This document shows, one piece after another, positions 16,965 through 26,402 of a DNA stretch of 64,000 nt (positions within the stretch are counted from its first letter, which is position 1; every line of letters begins with the position of its first letter). This DNA is from Bin22 sp965207275 (GTDB taxonomy: Bacteria > Chloroflexota > Dehalococcoidia > Lucifugimonadales > UBA3495). The stretch lies in NCBI GenBank assembly GCA_965207275.1, contig CBDBMH010000002.1:620001-684000 (forward strand), in the 5' to 3' direction. The notes under the pieces are model-generated. The model was not told where the DNA came from. It saw nothing but the letters and a program-made list of their open reading frames with translations, and searched no databases. Both the position numbers and the translations under genes were made by a program.

Positions 16965-17756
16965 ATGTACGTTACCCTTGACGACGGCTGCCAGCTTTTC
17001 TACAAGGTGGATGACTTTACCGATCCCTGGGGAGAACCGGAAACGGTCGTCCTCCACCACGGAATGGCCAAAAACCACAAGCTCTGGTACGCATGGATTC
17101 CCGTCATCGCCCGCCACTTCCGGGTGGTGAGATTTGACATGCGGGGGATGGGACAGTCCTCGGTGCCGGAGCCGGGGTATCCCTGGTCTGTGGACAACTT
17201 CGCCGCCGACTTGAAGCAGTTCCTGGATAAGCTGGAACTGGAGAAGGTGCACCTTGTCGGAGAAACGGTAGGCGGTTCCATATCCATGAGATTCGCCACC
17301 CTGCACCAGGAAAGGCTGCTATCTCTTACGGCCTGCACTTCGCCAACCAGCTTCGACGACCCTCATCATGCCGAAAGCGCCGACCTGATAGAGCGGGAGG
17401 GAGTGGCGGCCTGGGTGGAGAACACCATTGGCCGGCGCCTGGACCCCCAGATTGTCCCGCCCGAATACACCCGCTGGTATGCGTCCCAAATGTCGGCAAC
17501 ACCCGCCCACGTGGTTGGAGGCTTCCAGCGCAATGCCGCCGGAGACCTGCGCCCGCTGCTTCCAGAAGTGAAAACACCAGTGCTGATCATGGCCGCGGCC
17601 AGCCTCCGGGAAGAGGTTCTGGGTGATTTCCGAGACGCCGCCGACCTGTTCCCCAATGGCAGAAGGGTAGTGTTTCCCGGAGTTTACGGCTTTGTCCAGC
17701 ACGTAATGCCGGTGCCTTGCGCCCGGGTCTGGCTGGACTTTGCGCAGCAACAATGA
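16965..17756 (+). CDS. Alpha/beta hydrolase-fold protein with altered nucleophile
   Basis: The 263-residue protein has the alpha/beta hydrolase fold: VLHHGMAKNHKLW (oxyanion loop), RFDMRGMGQS, and the nucleophile elbow HLVGETVGGSISM at about residues 91-103. The expected G-x-S-x-G reads G-E-T-V-G, so the nucleophile is Thr (codon ACG). The usual acid-bearing LIIxGxxD strand reads VLIMAAASLREE without an obvious Asp, though the C-terminal QHVMP could supply the His. It may be a non-hydrolytic or atypical member. It lies between CMD and MmgE/PrpD genes, 27 bases before the latter. Confidence 0.82.
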   Translation: MYVTLDDGCQLFYKVDDFTDPWGEPETVVLHHGMAKNHKLWYAWIPVIARHFRVVRFDMRGMGQSSVPEPGYPWSVDNFAADLKQFLDKLELEKVHLVGETVGGSISMRFATLHQERLLSLTACTSPTSFDDPHHAESADLIEREGVAAWVENTIGRRLDPQIVPPEYTRWYASQMSATPAHVVGGFQRNAAGDLRPLLPEVKTPVLIMAAASLREEVLGDFRDAADLFPNGRRVVFPGVYGFVQHVMPVPCARVWLDFAQQQ

Positions 17757-17783
17757 AAGCGTTTTAGTAGAGGGCACTGAACT

Positions 17784-19202
17784 ATGGCAGACTCTTTGAG
17801 CCGAACCCTGGCTCGCTTCGTGGACAACCTTCAGTTCGAAAACCTCCCTCCGGAAGTTCCCGACAAGGTCAAGACCTCCCTGCTTCACGGCCTGCTTTGC
17901 GCCTTCCTGGGCGCGGAGACTGAGCACGCCAAGTCATCCATCGAACTGGTCAAGCTGGAGGAAAGCCGCATGGATGGCGCCACCATCCTGGTGGACGGAG
18001 CCAAGGCGACCCGGTGCGGCGCTGCCTTTGCCAACAGCAAAATGATGCACGCCACCAACCAGTCTGATTCCTACCGGATGCTGATTCATCCCGGTCCGTG
18101 CATCATCCCTGCGGCGCTGGCTACCGCGCAGATCGAACGTAGGACGGGCCGAGAACTGGTAACCGCCCTGGCCGCCGGTTATGAAGTGGAGGCCAGGATT
18201 GCCGGCGATTTCATCCCATCGACCCAGGCCCGCGGGTTCCGCTCCAGCCCGGTGTACGGAACATTGGGGGCGGCAGTGGCCACGGCCAAGTTGCTGCGCC
18301 TGAACGTGGACCAGTTGGTTACCGCCATGGCGCTGGCATGCACCTTCACCGGCGGCACTACCGAGGGCCCCCGTTCCGGCGGGCGGGAAATGCTGTTTCA
18401 CGAACCCAACGCAACCCGCAACGGCATAATGGCGGCCCTGCTGGCCCGCGAGCACGTTCGCGGCTCGGAAACGGCCCTGGAAGGGGAGGCGGGTTTCTAT
18501 AATGCCTTCACCGGGAACAATCACGGCCAGCTGTCCTACGTTTTTAACGGCCCGGACCACGTATCCCTCGATTCGGTGGTGGCGGAACTGGGTGAGCGGT
18601 GGGAGTTGCTTCACGTTACGCCCAAGCTCTATCCCACGGCTGGCTATAACTGCCCGGTGATTGAGCTGATGTCCGAAATTCGGGCCTCTCACAATCTGCC
18701 CATCGATGAAATAGAAAAGATCACGGTGGACATGAACTGGCTGGAGACCACCTACCCTTCGCCGGCCTTCCCCAACCCCGAGCGCAGCGCCGACGCCCCC
18801 GCGGTCGGCAGTACCCACTACTTCGCGGCCTACACCTGTGTCCACGGAAGTTACCCGCCGTTGCGCCATAGGATAGACCCGGGAGACGGAGCCAACGACG
18901 ATGACGCGGCGGTGATGGGACTCATGAAAAAGGTTGAGGTGGTGGGCCACCGCAACCGACAGGCCTTTGCTCCCAGGGTTACCGTGGCCCTGGAGGGCGG
19001 GACCGAGTACATGGGTGAATACCGGGGCAACGAACTGGAGTGGAACTTGTCCACGGAGCTGAGGCGGGTCAGACCCCTCTTCGACGACATGCCCTGGCCG
19101 CGAGAGAAACTGGAGAGCGTTGCCCAGATAGTGTCGGGCCTGGAAATAGAGCAGCGGATGGACCACCTCATCGCTCAGTGTGTAAGAATAGGCATCGTCT
19201 AG
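17784..19202 (+). CDS. MmgE/PrpD family protein
   Basis: The 472-residue protein matches MmgE/PrpD throughout: the helical N-terminal domain and the second domain with HVTPKLYPTAGYNCPVIE and the SEIRASHNLPIDEIEKI stretch. Family members include 2-methylcitrate dehydratase and cis-aconitate decarboxylase. No prpBC genes are near, so 2-methylcitrate is not implied. Together with the preceding LLM, CMD and hydrolase genes it points to a small organic-acid pathway. RBS-like GAGG precedes the ATG. Confidence 0.9.
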   Translation: MADSLSRTLARFVDNLQFENLPPEVPDKVKTSLLHGLLCAFLGAETEHAKSSIELVKLEESRMDGATILVDGAKATRCGAAFANSKMMHATNQSDSYRMLIHPGPCIIPAALATAQIERRTGRELVTALAAGYEVEARIAGDFIPSTQARGFRSSPVYGTLGAAVATAKLLRLNVDQLVTAMALACTFTGGTTEGPRSGGREMLFHEPNATRNGIMAALLAREHVRGSETALEGEAGFYNAFTGNNHGQLSYVFNGPDHVSLDSVVAELGERWELLHVTPKLYPTAGYNCPVIELMSEIRASHNLPIDEIEKITVDMNWLETTYPSPAFPNPERSADAPAVGSTHYFAAYTCVHGSYPPLRHRIDPGDGANDDDAAVMGLMKKVEVVGHRNRQAFAPRVTVALEGGTEYMGEYRGNELEWNLSTELRRVRPLFDDMPWPREKLESVAQIVSGLEIEQRMDHLIAQCVRIGIV

Positions 19203-19295
19203 TCCGTGATTGCCCTGCCGGTTGCGGAACCGTCGAGGATCTCCCCGATGCCACCGGCAGGCTGCCTGGTGGATGTTATCCATGTGCCCCGTGGT

Positions 19296-20270
19296 ATGGT
19301 CGTGCGCTTTCTGCTAGCTGAAATAATCCAGTATCGTCCTTCCCCTCCCGCCGGCTTTCCGACGTTTACGTTGGTCTTCATAGTCCTCCTGGCCGGTACC
19401 GCTTGCCTCGCACCCAGGTCTGACAACCAGGCCCCCGAACTGGGCGGACCGGAATTCAGCGCGCTGATGGTGAGTTCTGATCTTGCGCAGGGGCCTAATC
19501 GGTTGGAATTTGCCCTGGTGGACCGTAACAATGTCCCGGTGGGCGCCGGTGAAGCCACGGTCATACCGCAGTACACCCCACCCGGGGCCCAGGAACCGGA
19601 GGAACGGGAAGCGTTGACGGCCTCCTTCCTGCCCTGGCCCCCGGAAGGAAGCGGCCGCGGAGTATTCATCACAACCGTTAACTTCGAAGTGCCCGGCGAG
19701 GCTACCGCGGACAACCCTGGACTATGGGAGTTGGTGATTTCGGCCAGTACGCCCGATGGCCGGCCGGTTGAGGCCGTGACCGCCGTTCGCGTTTCGGCGC
19801 AACCGTCTACGCCGGCCGTCGGTGACCCGGCGCCGCGCAGCGTGACGCCCACGGCAGACCAGGCGCCGGACCTGGCCCACATCACCAGCGCCTTCGACCC
19901 AGACCCGGAGTTTTACCAGCTTTCGGTCCACGAGGCGCTGGACGCGCCCAGGCCGCTGGTGGTCCTCTTCTCCACCCCTGCCTTCTGCGTTAGCGCCACC
20001 TGCGGCCCCCAGCTGGAAATCCTCAGCGACCTTAAGGACCAATACAGGGACCGCGTGGACTTCATCCACGTTGAGGTGTTCGAGGATCCCCACCTGATCG
20101 AGGGAAATCGGTTTAACGCCAGACACGTGGCCGCTGTGGACGAATGGGGCCTGCCGACGGAACCCTGGACATTTATCATGGATGGCGATGGGCTGGTACG
20201 GGCCAAATTTGAGCAGTTCACGCCAGGGGAAATCCTGGAGGCGGCGCTGAAGGATCTACTGGACGGTTAG
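19296..20270 (+). CDS. Exported thioredoxin-like protein
   Basis: The 324-residue protein has an N-terminal hydrophobic segment ending LLAGTACLAP, a probable signal peptide with a weak lipobox Cys near residue 37. An Ig-like or beta-sandwich region (about 50-180) precedes a thioredoxin-like domain (about 205-320) with VVLFSTPAFCVSATCGPQ, which has a CxxxxC instead of CxxC, then EVFEDPHLIEG. It probably acts outside the membrane, perhaps in thiol or metal handling. The frame is open from 19206; the ATG at 19296 gives the signal peptide. It ends 8 bases from the convergent small lipoprotein gene. Confidence 0.78.
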   Translation: MVVRFLLAEIIQYRPSPPAGFPTFTLVFIVLLAGTACLAPRSDNQAPELGGPEFSALMVSSDLAQGPNRLEFALVDRNNVPVGAGEATVIPQYTPPGAQEPEEREALTASFLPWPPEGSGRGVFITTVNFEVPGEATADNPGLWELVISASTPDGRPVEAVTAVRVSAQPSTPAVGDPAPRSVTPTADQAPDLAHITSAFDPDPEFYQLSVHEALDAPRPLVVLFSTPAFCVSATCGPQLEILSDLKDQYRDRVDFIHVEVFEDPHLIEGNRFNARHVAAVDEWGLPTEPWTFIMDGDGLVRAKFEQFTPGEILEAALKDLLDG

Positions 20271-20277
20271 GGCCTGG

Positions 20278-20586
20278 TCAGTCTTCCAGCCGGACCGCCA
20301 CCAGTATGTCGCCCCGCCTTTCGTAAGTAACCAGCAGTGACTGTCCGAGGAACTGGTGCTCCCGGATATGCGAGGGCGTGAACCCCACGAACCCTTCCGT
20401 CTCGAAAGTATATTCGCGCCCCTCTTCATCGCGGATCGTCAGCAACTCCAGCTCAGTGAAACTTCTTGGGATGACTTCCACTACCTGACCCCTCACCTGC
20501 AGCGCGCCACCGTTAACGCAGCCCGCTGTCAATACCAGCGTGGCTGCCAGCAACGCCGCAAGAACTGCCGTCGATGTGTAGATCAT
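20278..20586 (-). CDS. Small lipoprotein
   Basis: The 102-residue protein has a signal peptide with a lipobox, AATLVLTAGC, followed by about 80 residues of beta-rich sequence (QVRGQVVEVIPRSFTELELL). The frame is open upstream to 20823, but the ATG at 20586 gives the lipoprotein start. The compact beta-rich body fits an OB-like barrel. It is unrecognised; a role in the cell envelope is inferred from the anchor. Confidence 0.7.
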   Translation of the reverse strand: MIYTSTAVLAALLAATLVLTAGCVNGGALQVRGQVVEVIPRSFTELELLTIRDEEGREYTFETEGFVGFTPSHIREHQFLGQSLLVTYERRGDILVAVRLED

Positions 20587-20648
20587 GCCGAACCATTCCT
20601 GGGTAGTTGGCGGAAAACGGCCGAGAGCGGTAGTCCCGCTTGAATCCG

Positions 20649-21821
20649 TCAGCTGAACCGGAAAACTCGGATCGCAATCACGGCGCTGGCGGCCACCCAG
20701 CCGGCCAGCCAGGCTAGTTGCGGCCAGACCTCCCATACAGTGGCGCCCTCTAACCCAATGTCCCGCAGGGCGGTAATCATGGGCGCCAGAGGCAGGGCAT
20801 CGGCGGCATAGGGCAGGAGCCACGGCAAGGCAGAAGTCGAAAAGAATGTCCCGGCAAAGAACATCATGGGCAAAGTCACCGCATTACCCATGCCGGAAGC
20901 CGCGGCCGGTGTATTGGCCCAGGCGGAAATTATGAACCCGAAGTTCAGGAAAACCGCGCTTCCCAGGATTACCGCCGGCAGCATGTGGATAACGTTCCCA
21001 TTAATCTTTGCCCCAAACACGAAGACGCCCACTGCCATGATGACCGCGGCCTGTACTACTGCCAGCAATAGTTGGGCCGTAACCTCGGCGGCGAAAAACT
21101 TCCAAATGGGTAGCGGGGTGACCAGCATGCGTTTCAGGATGGAAAGGTTCCGATAGGTGCTGACTCGCACCGCTATGGAGATGGTGGCGTGAGTCATGAT
21201 TCCCATGGCTACCAATCCGAGCAGGACCGTTTCGAAGTAGCTGGCATGCCTCGTTGAAATCCTTTCCGTTATCACCGCGCCGGTTCCGGCGCCGGCAGGC
21301 CCCACCGGCGAGTCTGAAACGTTCGAATCTTCGTGTTCTAAACTGGAAGCTGGCTTGGCCACGGCAGCCTGGGCGCCTTGCCGAACGGAGCCGATTACCA
21401 GCTGGTTCCTTTCCTCGCCTTCGTTGCCCACAACAAGGGTTACGGGACTGTCAGGCTGGGCTGGCGTTTCTGCAAGTCGGGCCTCACCGTTGGCCGCACC
21501 AGCGCCAAATCCCTTGGGAATTATCAAAAGAAAGTCCAGGTCTCCGCTGCCGACCAAACGCCTTCCTTCCTCCAGGTTGGCCGGTCGTGCCTGTCGGGCC
21601 AGCAACCCCCGGTCTTCCAGTTCACCCAGATGGTTAATCAGCAGGCGGGAAGCGGGAGTGTCCGTGTCATCGAGAACGGCAAACTTGGACGTCGCGGGAG
21701 AAGAGAAGTCAAACAGCCCGAAAACCACTACCAGCACGAGAGGGAAAAACAGGGCCCAGAAGGTGGTCTGCCGGTTCCGGACCATCATTTTCAGGTTGGA
21801 TAAGGTTAGGGCAACCACCAC
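20649..21821 (-). CDS. ABC-2 type transporter permease
   Basis: The 390-residue protein has the ABC-2 permease layout: a first helix after residue 15, a large extracytoplasmic loop (about 40-190), then five or six helices in the second half (MGIMTHATISIAVR, QLLLAVVQAAVIMAVG, LGSAVFLNFGFIISAW). It starts with GTG overlapping the TAG of the ATPase gene (TAGTG), so translation is coupled. With the upstream ATPase it should form an efflux system for a drug, lipid or other hydrophobic compound. Confidence 0.9.
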   Translation of the reverse strand: MVVALTLSNLKMMVRNRQTTFWALFFPLVLVVVFGLFDFSSPATSKFAVLDDTDTPASRLLINHLGELEDRGLLARQARPANLEEGRRLVGSGDLDFLLIIPKGFGAGAANGEARLAETPAQPDSPVTLVVGNEGEERNQLVIGSVRQGAQAAVAKPASSLEHEDSNVSDSPVGPAGAGTGAVITERISTRHASYFETVLLGLVAMGIMTHATISIAVRVSTYRNLSILKRMLVTPLPIWKFFAAEVTAQLLLAVVQAAVIMAVGVFVFGAKINGNVIHMLPAVILGSAVFLNFGFIISAWANTPAAASGMGNAVTLPMMFFAGTFFSTSALPWLLPYAADALPLAPMITALRDIGLEGATVWEVWPQLAWLAGWVAASAVIAIRVFRFS

Positions 21822-22768
21822 TAATCCCTCAACTCATTCCCCGTCAGTTCCAGAAAAACGTCCTCCAGCGTGGCCGGCCGGATTTCCAGGTGTTTCAGGG
21901 TAATGCCGCTGCCCACAATGCAGTTGATCGCCCGATTCAGCGCTTCCGGGTTTTTGTCCAGGCGCAGCAGGTAGGAAGTGCCCTCCTGGGCGTGGGTCTG
22001 AGGGTCAGCCCCGCCCTCTTGCAGGTTCCCGCTCGCTTGCAGGGCGCACAGCTGGCTCGCGTCCAGGGGCTGGGAGGACTCCAGCTTGATGGTGTAGGTG
22101 GTCTCAATCCGGCTGATCAACTCGCCGGGAGATTCTACGGCCACGATCTTACCGTGATCCATGATAGCCAGCCGCTGGCAAAGCAGTTCCGCCTCTTCCA
22201 TGTAGTGAGTGGTCAACACCACGGTTACGTTGCGGGCGTGGATTGCCTTGATCAGTTCCCACAGGTTGTGGCGTGCCTGAGGGTCCAGGCCGGTGGTCGG
22301 TTCATCCAGAATAACCAGCTCGGGATCGTTGACCAGGCTGGCGGCCACGGTGAAACGCTGAGACTGGCCAATGGAGAGTTGGTTGATGCGGCTCCGGGCC
22401 CGGTCTTCCAGGCCCACCATCTCCAGGAGTTCGTTGGGGGCAAGTCGCTTGGGATAGAATCTACCCAGGAGGGTCAGAATTTCGTGAAGGGTCAAGAAGC
22501 CGAAATATGCGGAGGACTGGAGTTGAACGCCTATGCGGGATTTGATCCATCTGGCGTTCTTCCGTATATCCTTGCCGAGGACGGTGACCCTTCCCTGATC
22601 CGGTGACTGCAGTCCCTCGACAATCTCCAGGGTGGTGGTTTTGCCGGCCCCATTGGGGCCAAGAATGCCGAAGATTTCGCCTGCTCTCACTTCGAAAGAA
22701 ACGTTATCCACCGCGGCAAAATTGCCGTACCGTTTCGCCAGGCCTTCTACCCGAATTGCCTCTGACAT
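21821..22768 (-). CDS. ABC transporter ATP-binding protein
   Basis: This 315-residue protein has Walker A GPNGAGKT (residues 36-43), a Q-loop, signature LSIGQ in place of LSGGQ, and Walker B LVILDEPTTGLDP, followed by the H-loop THYMEEAE. The C-terminal 80 residues form the extra domain of DrrA/NatA-type exporters. Paired with the downstream permease (TAGTG overlap), it drives export by an ABC-2 system. Divergent from ctaA with only 44 bases between starts. Confidence 0.93.
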   Translation of the reverse strand: MSEAIRVEGLAKRYGNFAAVDNVSFEVRAGEIFGILGPNGAGKTTTLEIVEGLQSPDQGRVTVLGKDIRKNARWIKSRIGVQLQSSAYFGFLTLHEILTLLGRFYPKRLAPNELLEMVGLEDRARSRINQLSIGQSQRFTVAASLVNDPELVILDEPTTGLDPQARHNLWELIKAIHARNVTVVLTTHYMEEAELLCQRLAIMDHGKIVAVESPGELISRIETTYTIKLESSQPLDASQLCALQASGNLQEGGADPQTHAQEGTSYLLRLDKNPEALNRAINCIVGSGITLKHLEIRPATLEDVFLELTGNELRD

Positions 22769-22812
22769 GATAACATGGTGAATTATATCACAATCTTTTT
22801 CTGGAGCATGAA

Positions 22813-23964
22813 ATGACGACCCCGTCCGGCGCCGGGGACCCGCCCGGAAACGGTGACAGTTCGGGCGACAGATTCATCTACACCAACGAGTACAGCATCC
22901 CGACAAACGGCGAAAGAAGTCCCGGTTACTGGCTGCGCCGATTTGCCCTGGCCTCCGTGGTTGCCACCTTTGCCCTGATTGTCCTGGGCGGTATCGTTCG
23001 GGTAACCGGGTCGGGCATGGGCTGTGGCGGGGAATGGCCCCTGTGCGACGGCAGCCTGATTCCTCCCCTCACCAAGGAAGACATAATCGAATACAGCCAC
23101 CGGCTTGTGGCTTCCGGCATAGTTGGCCCCCTGGTAGCAGTTACTTTCCTCATCACCCTTTTCCGGTACCGGCACATGAGGGCTGTGGTAATACCATCCG
23201 GTGTCTCGGTGGTGCTGCTGCTGGCCCAGGCGGGACTGGGCGGCGTTACCGTATTGACCGAATTGCCCGGCCACATGGTGGCGGCGCACATGGCCCTGGC
23301 CCAGGCGCTGTTGGCCTGCCTGATTCTGGTAGCCGTAGCTTCCTTCAATCTCAGGCATTCTCGTCCGGCAGCGGCCGAAGAGACTCAGATGAGTACTCCT
23401 GCGGCAACTCTGGGTGGCGAATCTTCCCAAGCTGTGCCAGCGCCGGCGCCTCCAGACCGCTTCCCCCTGCTGGCGTCCATGGCAGCCATAGCAACCTACT
23501 TCCTGCTGCTCTCCGGGTCCTACGTGACGGCTACGCCCGGTGCGCTGGCTGCCTGCCCGCAGTGGCCCATGTGTGATGGAACCCTTTGGCCCTCAACCAC
23601 CTTGCAGGCCATCCACATGCTGCACCGCCTGGTAGCCACCCTTGTGGGACTCCTGATCATATATACCCTCTTTCGTGGTTACCGGGTAGGCAAAGGGAGA
23701 GCGCCTACGGGCGGAATACTGTTGATGGTCCTGTCTTACGTGGGCATAATTGTGCTCCTTACGCAGGTATTCATCGGCGCGGCAGCGGTTTGGACCCACT
23801 TCCCGGTTACACTGCGAGCCTCCCACATCGGGCTGGCGACGGCGTTGTGGGCGATAATGGTGGCCGTTACGTTGATAAGTCCGCTCCGCGAACCCGATAA
23901 CCAGGTGAGATTGCGTGGAGACTTCGAGGCGCCGGGTACGGGAGTCGCTCCCGACCCACAGTAA
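22813..23964 (+). CDS. ctaA: Heme A synthase (CtaA/COX15)
   Basis: The 383-residue protein has two four-helix repeats. Each repeat carries the extracellular loop signature, in the first TGSGMGCGGEWPLCDG and in the second ACPQWPMCDGTLWP, and the heme-ligand histidines (SHRLVASG, HMLHRLVAT). CtaA oxidises heme O to heme A. ctaB, the enzyme making heme O, follows after 34 bases, and the oxidase genes follow 273 bases later, so the whole set serves aa3-type oxidase maturation. GGAG precedes the ATG. Confidence 0.93.
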   Translation: MTTPSGAGDPPGNGDSSGDRFIYTNEYSIPTNGERSPGYWLRRFALASVVATFALIVLGGIVRVTGSGMGCGGEWPLCDGSLIPPLTKEDIIEYSHRLVASGIVGPLVAVTFLITLFRYRHMRAVVIPSGVSVVLLLAQAGLGGVTVLTELPGHMVAAHMALAQALLACLILVAVASFNLRHSRPAAAEETQMSTPAATLGGESSQAVPAPAPPDRFPLLASMAAIATYFLLLSGSYVTATPGALAACPQWPMCDGTLWPSTTLQAIHMLHRLVATLVGLLIIYTLFRGYRVGKGRAPTGGILLMVLSYVGIIVLLTQVFIGAAAVWTHFPVTLRASHIGLATALWAIMVAVTLISPLREPDNQVRLRGDFEAPGTGVAPDPQ

Positions 23965-23998
23965 TCAGTCTAACCTGGACCGTGGAGTATCAGGCATA

Positions 23999-24958
23999 AT
24001 GACCATGACGGAACAGCAAGCGGCGGCGGATATCAGTTCCACCGAGATGCAAGTTCAGGCGGAGAGACGAAGAACTGCCTTGACCGTGATCAACGACTAC
24101 ATCACCCTGACCAAGCCCCCTATAATCCTGCTGCTGCTGGTGACGGCGGCCGGTGGCATGTTTCTGGCCCAGGCCCACACTACCGCTGGTGGCCTGCCTG
24201 CGCTGTCGCTGATGGCCCTGGTCTGGATAGGCGGCGCCCTGGCTTCCGGCGGCGCCAACGCCTTGAACCACCACTACGACCGGGATATAGACGGCATAAT
24301 GCAGCGAACCCGGCAGCGTCCGGTGGCCAGTAACCGCATATCTCCCGCCCATGCCCTGGTCTTCGGCATTTCCCTCAATGTCGTTGCCTTCGCGATACTG
24401 GCCCTGTGGGTGAACTTGCTGGCGGCAGGCCTCACCCTGGCCGCTACCCTCTTCTACGTCCTGGTGTACACCCGCTGGTTGAAGCGCAGCACTCCCCACA
24501 ACATAGTCATTGGCGGGGCCGCCGGGGCCATCCCGCCAATGGTGGGCTGGGCAGCGGTTACAGGTACTGTTGGATTGCCGGCTGTCTACCTGTTTGCCAT
24601 TGTTTTTTTCTGGACTCCCCCGCATTTCTGGGCCCTTTCCCTGCTTATCCAGAAAGACTACGAACTGGCCAATGTGCCCATGCTGCCGGTGGTGTCCTCC
24701 CGGGACTTTACCGTGTCCACAATTTTCCTTTACAGCCTGGTGCTGGTGGGGGTGACCCTGATGTTTGCCGTCACCGACGCCGTGGCCTGGATTTATGGCG
24801 CCTCCGCCCTGGCGCTGGGCGGGATATTTGTCTGGATGGCATGGCGGTTGCGACAGGAAGAGACCTCAGCCAATGCCAGGAAGCTTTATCTGTACTCCCT
24901 GCTCTACCTGGGACTGCTGTTTGTCGCCTTGATGGTGGGTGCCGCCACCGGCTACTGA
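23999..24958 (+). CDS. ctaB: Protoheme IX farnesyltransferase
   Basis: This 319-residue integral membrane UbiA-family enzyme adds a farnesyl group to heme B to make heme O. The first Asp-rich motif is NALNHHYDRDIDGIMQRT followed by RQRPVASNRISP, and the second is in the cytoplasmic loop after TRWLKRSTPHNIVIG. About nine helices are evident. The frame is open from 23915, overlapping ctaA, but the ATG at 23999 starts after ctaA ends. Confidence 0.95.
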   Translation: MTMTEQQAAADISSTEMQVQAERRRTALTVINDYITLTKPPIILLLLVTAAGGMFLAQAHTTAGGLPALSLMALVWIGGALASGGANALNHHYDRDIDGIMQRTRQRPVASNRISPAHALVFGISLNVVAFAILALWVNLLAAGLTLAATLFYVLVYTRWLKRSTPHNIVIGGAAGAIPPMVGWAAVTGTVGLPAVYLFAIVFFWTPPHFWALSLLIQKDYELANVPMLPVVSSRDFTVSTIFLYSLVLVGVTLMFAVTDAVAWIYGASALALGGIFVWMAWRLRQEETSANARKLYLYSLLYLGLLFVALMVGAATGY

Positions 24959-25055
24959 CGGTAAATGTGGTTTCGTCATCGCAAACGGTGATCAAGGCAC
25001 TTGCATCCAGTCCTGATCGCAGATTCAGAGCGGGGCCGAACGGGTACAAATTCCG

Positions 25056-25084
25056 TTGACACTGTTTGAAGCCTGTGGTAATGT
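25056..25084 (+). promoter_or_regulatory. Probable promoter of the cytochrome oxidase operon
   Basis: TTGACA (25056-25061) is followed after 17 bases by TAATGT (25079-25084). It would give a leader of about 140 bases carrying a TCCGCC/GGCGGA hairpin (25189-25203) before the coxB ATG. Confidence 0.4.
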
Positions 25085-25188
25085 CTTGCATTAGTGAAAT
25101 TTTGCACATACTCCGCGGTTGAGTGCACGGCGAAGTAAGAAGGGAGTTGGCAAATGGGGCTTTTGCCCTTCCGAGGCGCAGATTCCCA

Positions 25189-25203
25189 TCCGCCGTCGGC
25201 GGA
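25189..25203 (+). repeat. 6-bp hairpin in the coxB leader
   Basis: TCCGCC (25189-25194) pairs with GGCGGA (25198-25203) around GTC, followed by a run of A. It lies 29 bases before the coxB start. On the minus strand the A-run reads as T, so it may be only a weak reverse terminator. Confidence 0.35.
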
Positions 25204-25231
25204 CGGGGATAAAAAAGGCAAGACCACACTT

Positions 25232-26350
25232 ATGTCCAAGCGGTTCACCCTTTCAGGGAAACATCTCTTTCTTTTGGGTATTTCGGCCATCCTGCTCCTG
25301 GTGATGGCCTGCGCACCGGACGCCAAGCAGTCCACCTTCGGCACCTCCGGTCCGGTAGCTGAGCAACAGCTGCTTCTTTTCAACGTCCTTCTCTGGGTCA
25401 TGGTGGTTGTATTCATCCTGGTAGAGGGCGTTTTGCTGTACGCCGTGATCAAGTTCCGCCGGCGTCCCGGGCAGAATGAATTGCCCCCCCAGACCCACGG
25501 GCACACCGCTCTTGAAATTACCTGGACCGTCATTCCTACCATTCTCATTCTGGCCCTTGGTATTTGGTCCGCCATAACATTGTTCGATCTTGACCAGCCG
25601 CCCGCCGGGGCCGATGCGCTGGAAATTACGGTCGTTGGCCATCAATGGTGGTGGGAGTTTGAATATCCCGACGCAGACGGGGAGGGTAAGTACATCACTA
25701 CCGCTAATGAGCTTCGGGTGCCCGTGGACCGGGCAGTCCGGGTGAACCTGCGCAGCGACGACGTAATCCACAGTTTCTGGATTCCCAAGCTGGCTGGCAA
25801 GATAGATATGGTCCCGACACGGGAAAACTATATGTGGTTCCAGGCTGATGAGACCGGTACTTTCTACGGACAGTGCGCCGAGTTCTGCGGCACCGCCCAT
25901 GCCCAGATGAAGTTCCTGGTCCAGGTTTTGCCTCAGGAGGATTACCTTGCCTGGACGGAGAGCTTTGGCGAACCGCCGGCCCTTTCAGCCCAGGCCCAGG
26001 CGGGCCAGACGGTGTTCAACAGTACGGGCGGCTGCGTTGTATGCCATACCGCCACGGGCTCGGACCTCCCGGAGGTTGTTGCCAGCCGTGTGCAGAGCTT
26101 CCTGACCACCGAGACGGGAATCGCCCCAGGGCCCAATCTCACCGACCTGGCGACCCGCGAGCGATTTGGCGCCGGTCTGGTGGATATGAACCGGCAGAAT
26201 CTTCGCCAATGGCTGAGGAATCCCGAGGACGTTAAGCCGGGCAACCATATGTCCGGAAGGGCTGCTATTTACCAGACCTCGGACGGGCGCGCCAACCTGA
26301 GTGAAACCGAGATTTCTTCCTTGCTGGAATACTTGCTTAGCTTGAAGTAA
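25232..26350 (+). CDS. coxB: Cytochrome c oxidase subunit II with C-terminal cytochrome c
   Basis: The 372-residue subunit has a lipobox (LLLVMACAPD), two membrane helices and a CuA cupredoxin domain. The CuA ligands are visible: His in DVIHSFWIP, then CAEFCGTAHAQM with two Cys, His and Met. A heme c domain follows with CVVCHT near residue 270. This is the caa3-type arrangement, in which the fused cytochrome delivers electrons. The ATG at 25232 gives the lipoprotein signal. Followed by ctaD after 52 bases. Confidence 0.94.
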   Translation: MSKRFTLSGKHLFLLGISAILLLVMACAPDAKQSTFGTSGPVAEQQLLLFNVLLWVMVVVFILVEGVLLYAVIKFRRRPGQNELPPQTHGHTALEITWTVIPTILILALGIWSAITLFDLDQPPAGADALEITVVGHQWWWEFEYPDADGEGKYITTANELRVPVDRAVRVNLRSDDVIHSFWIPKLAGKIDMVPTRENYMWFQADETGTFYGQCAEFCGTAHAQMKFLVQVLPQEDYLAWTESFGEPPALSAQAQAGQTVFNSTGGCVVCHTATGSDLPEVVASRVQSFLTTETGIAPGPNLTDLATRERFGAGLVDMNRQNLRQWLRNPEDVKPGNHMSGRAAIYQTSDGRANLSETEISSLLEYLLSLK

Positions 26351-26402
26351 ACTTGATCCAATTGGTAACCGACGGGGTGGAACGAAGCCGCGGAGGCATC
26401 AG

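Noticed and set aside
17934..19283. 449-residue minus-strand frame
   Set aside because: It runs antisense through the well-supported MmgE/PrpD gene and resembles no protein.
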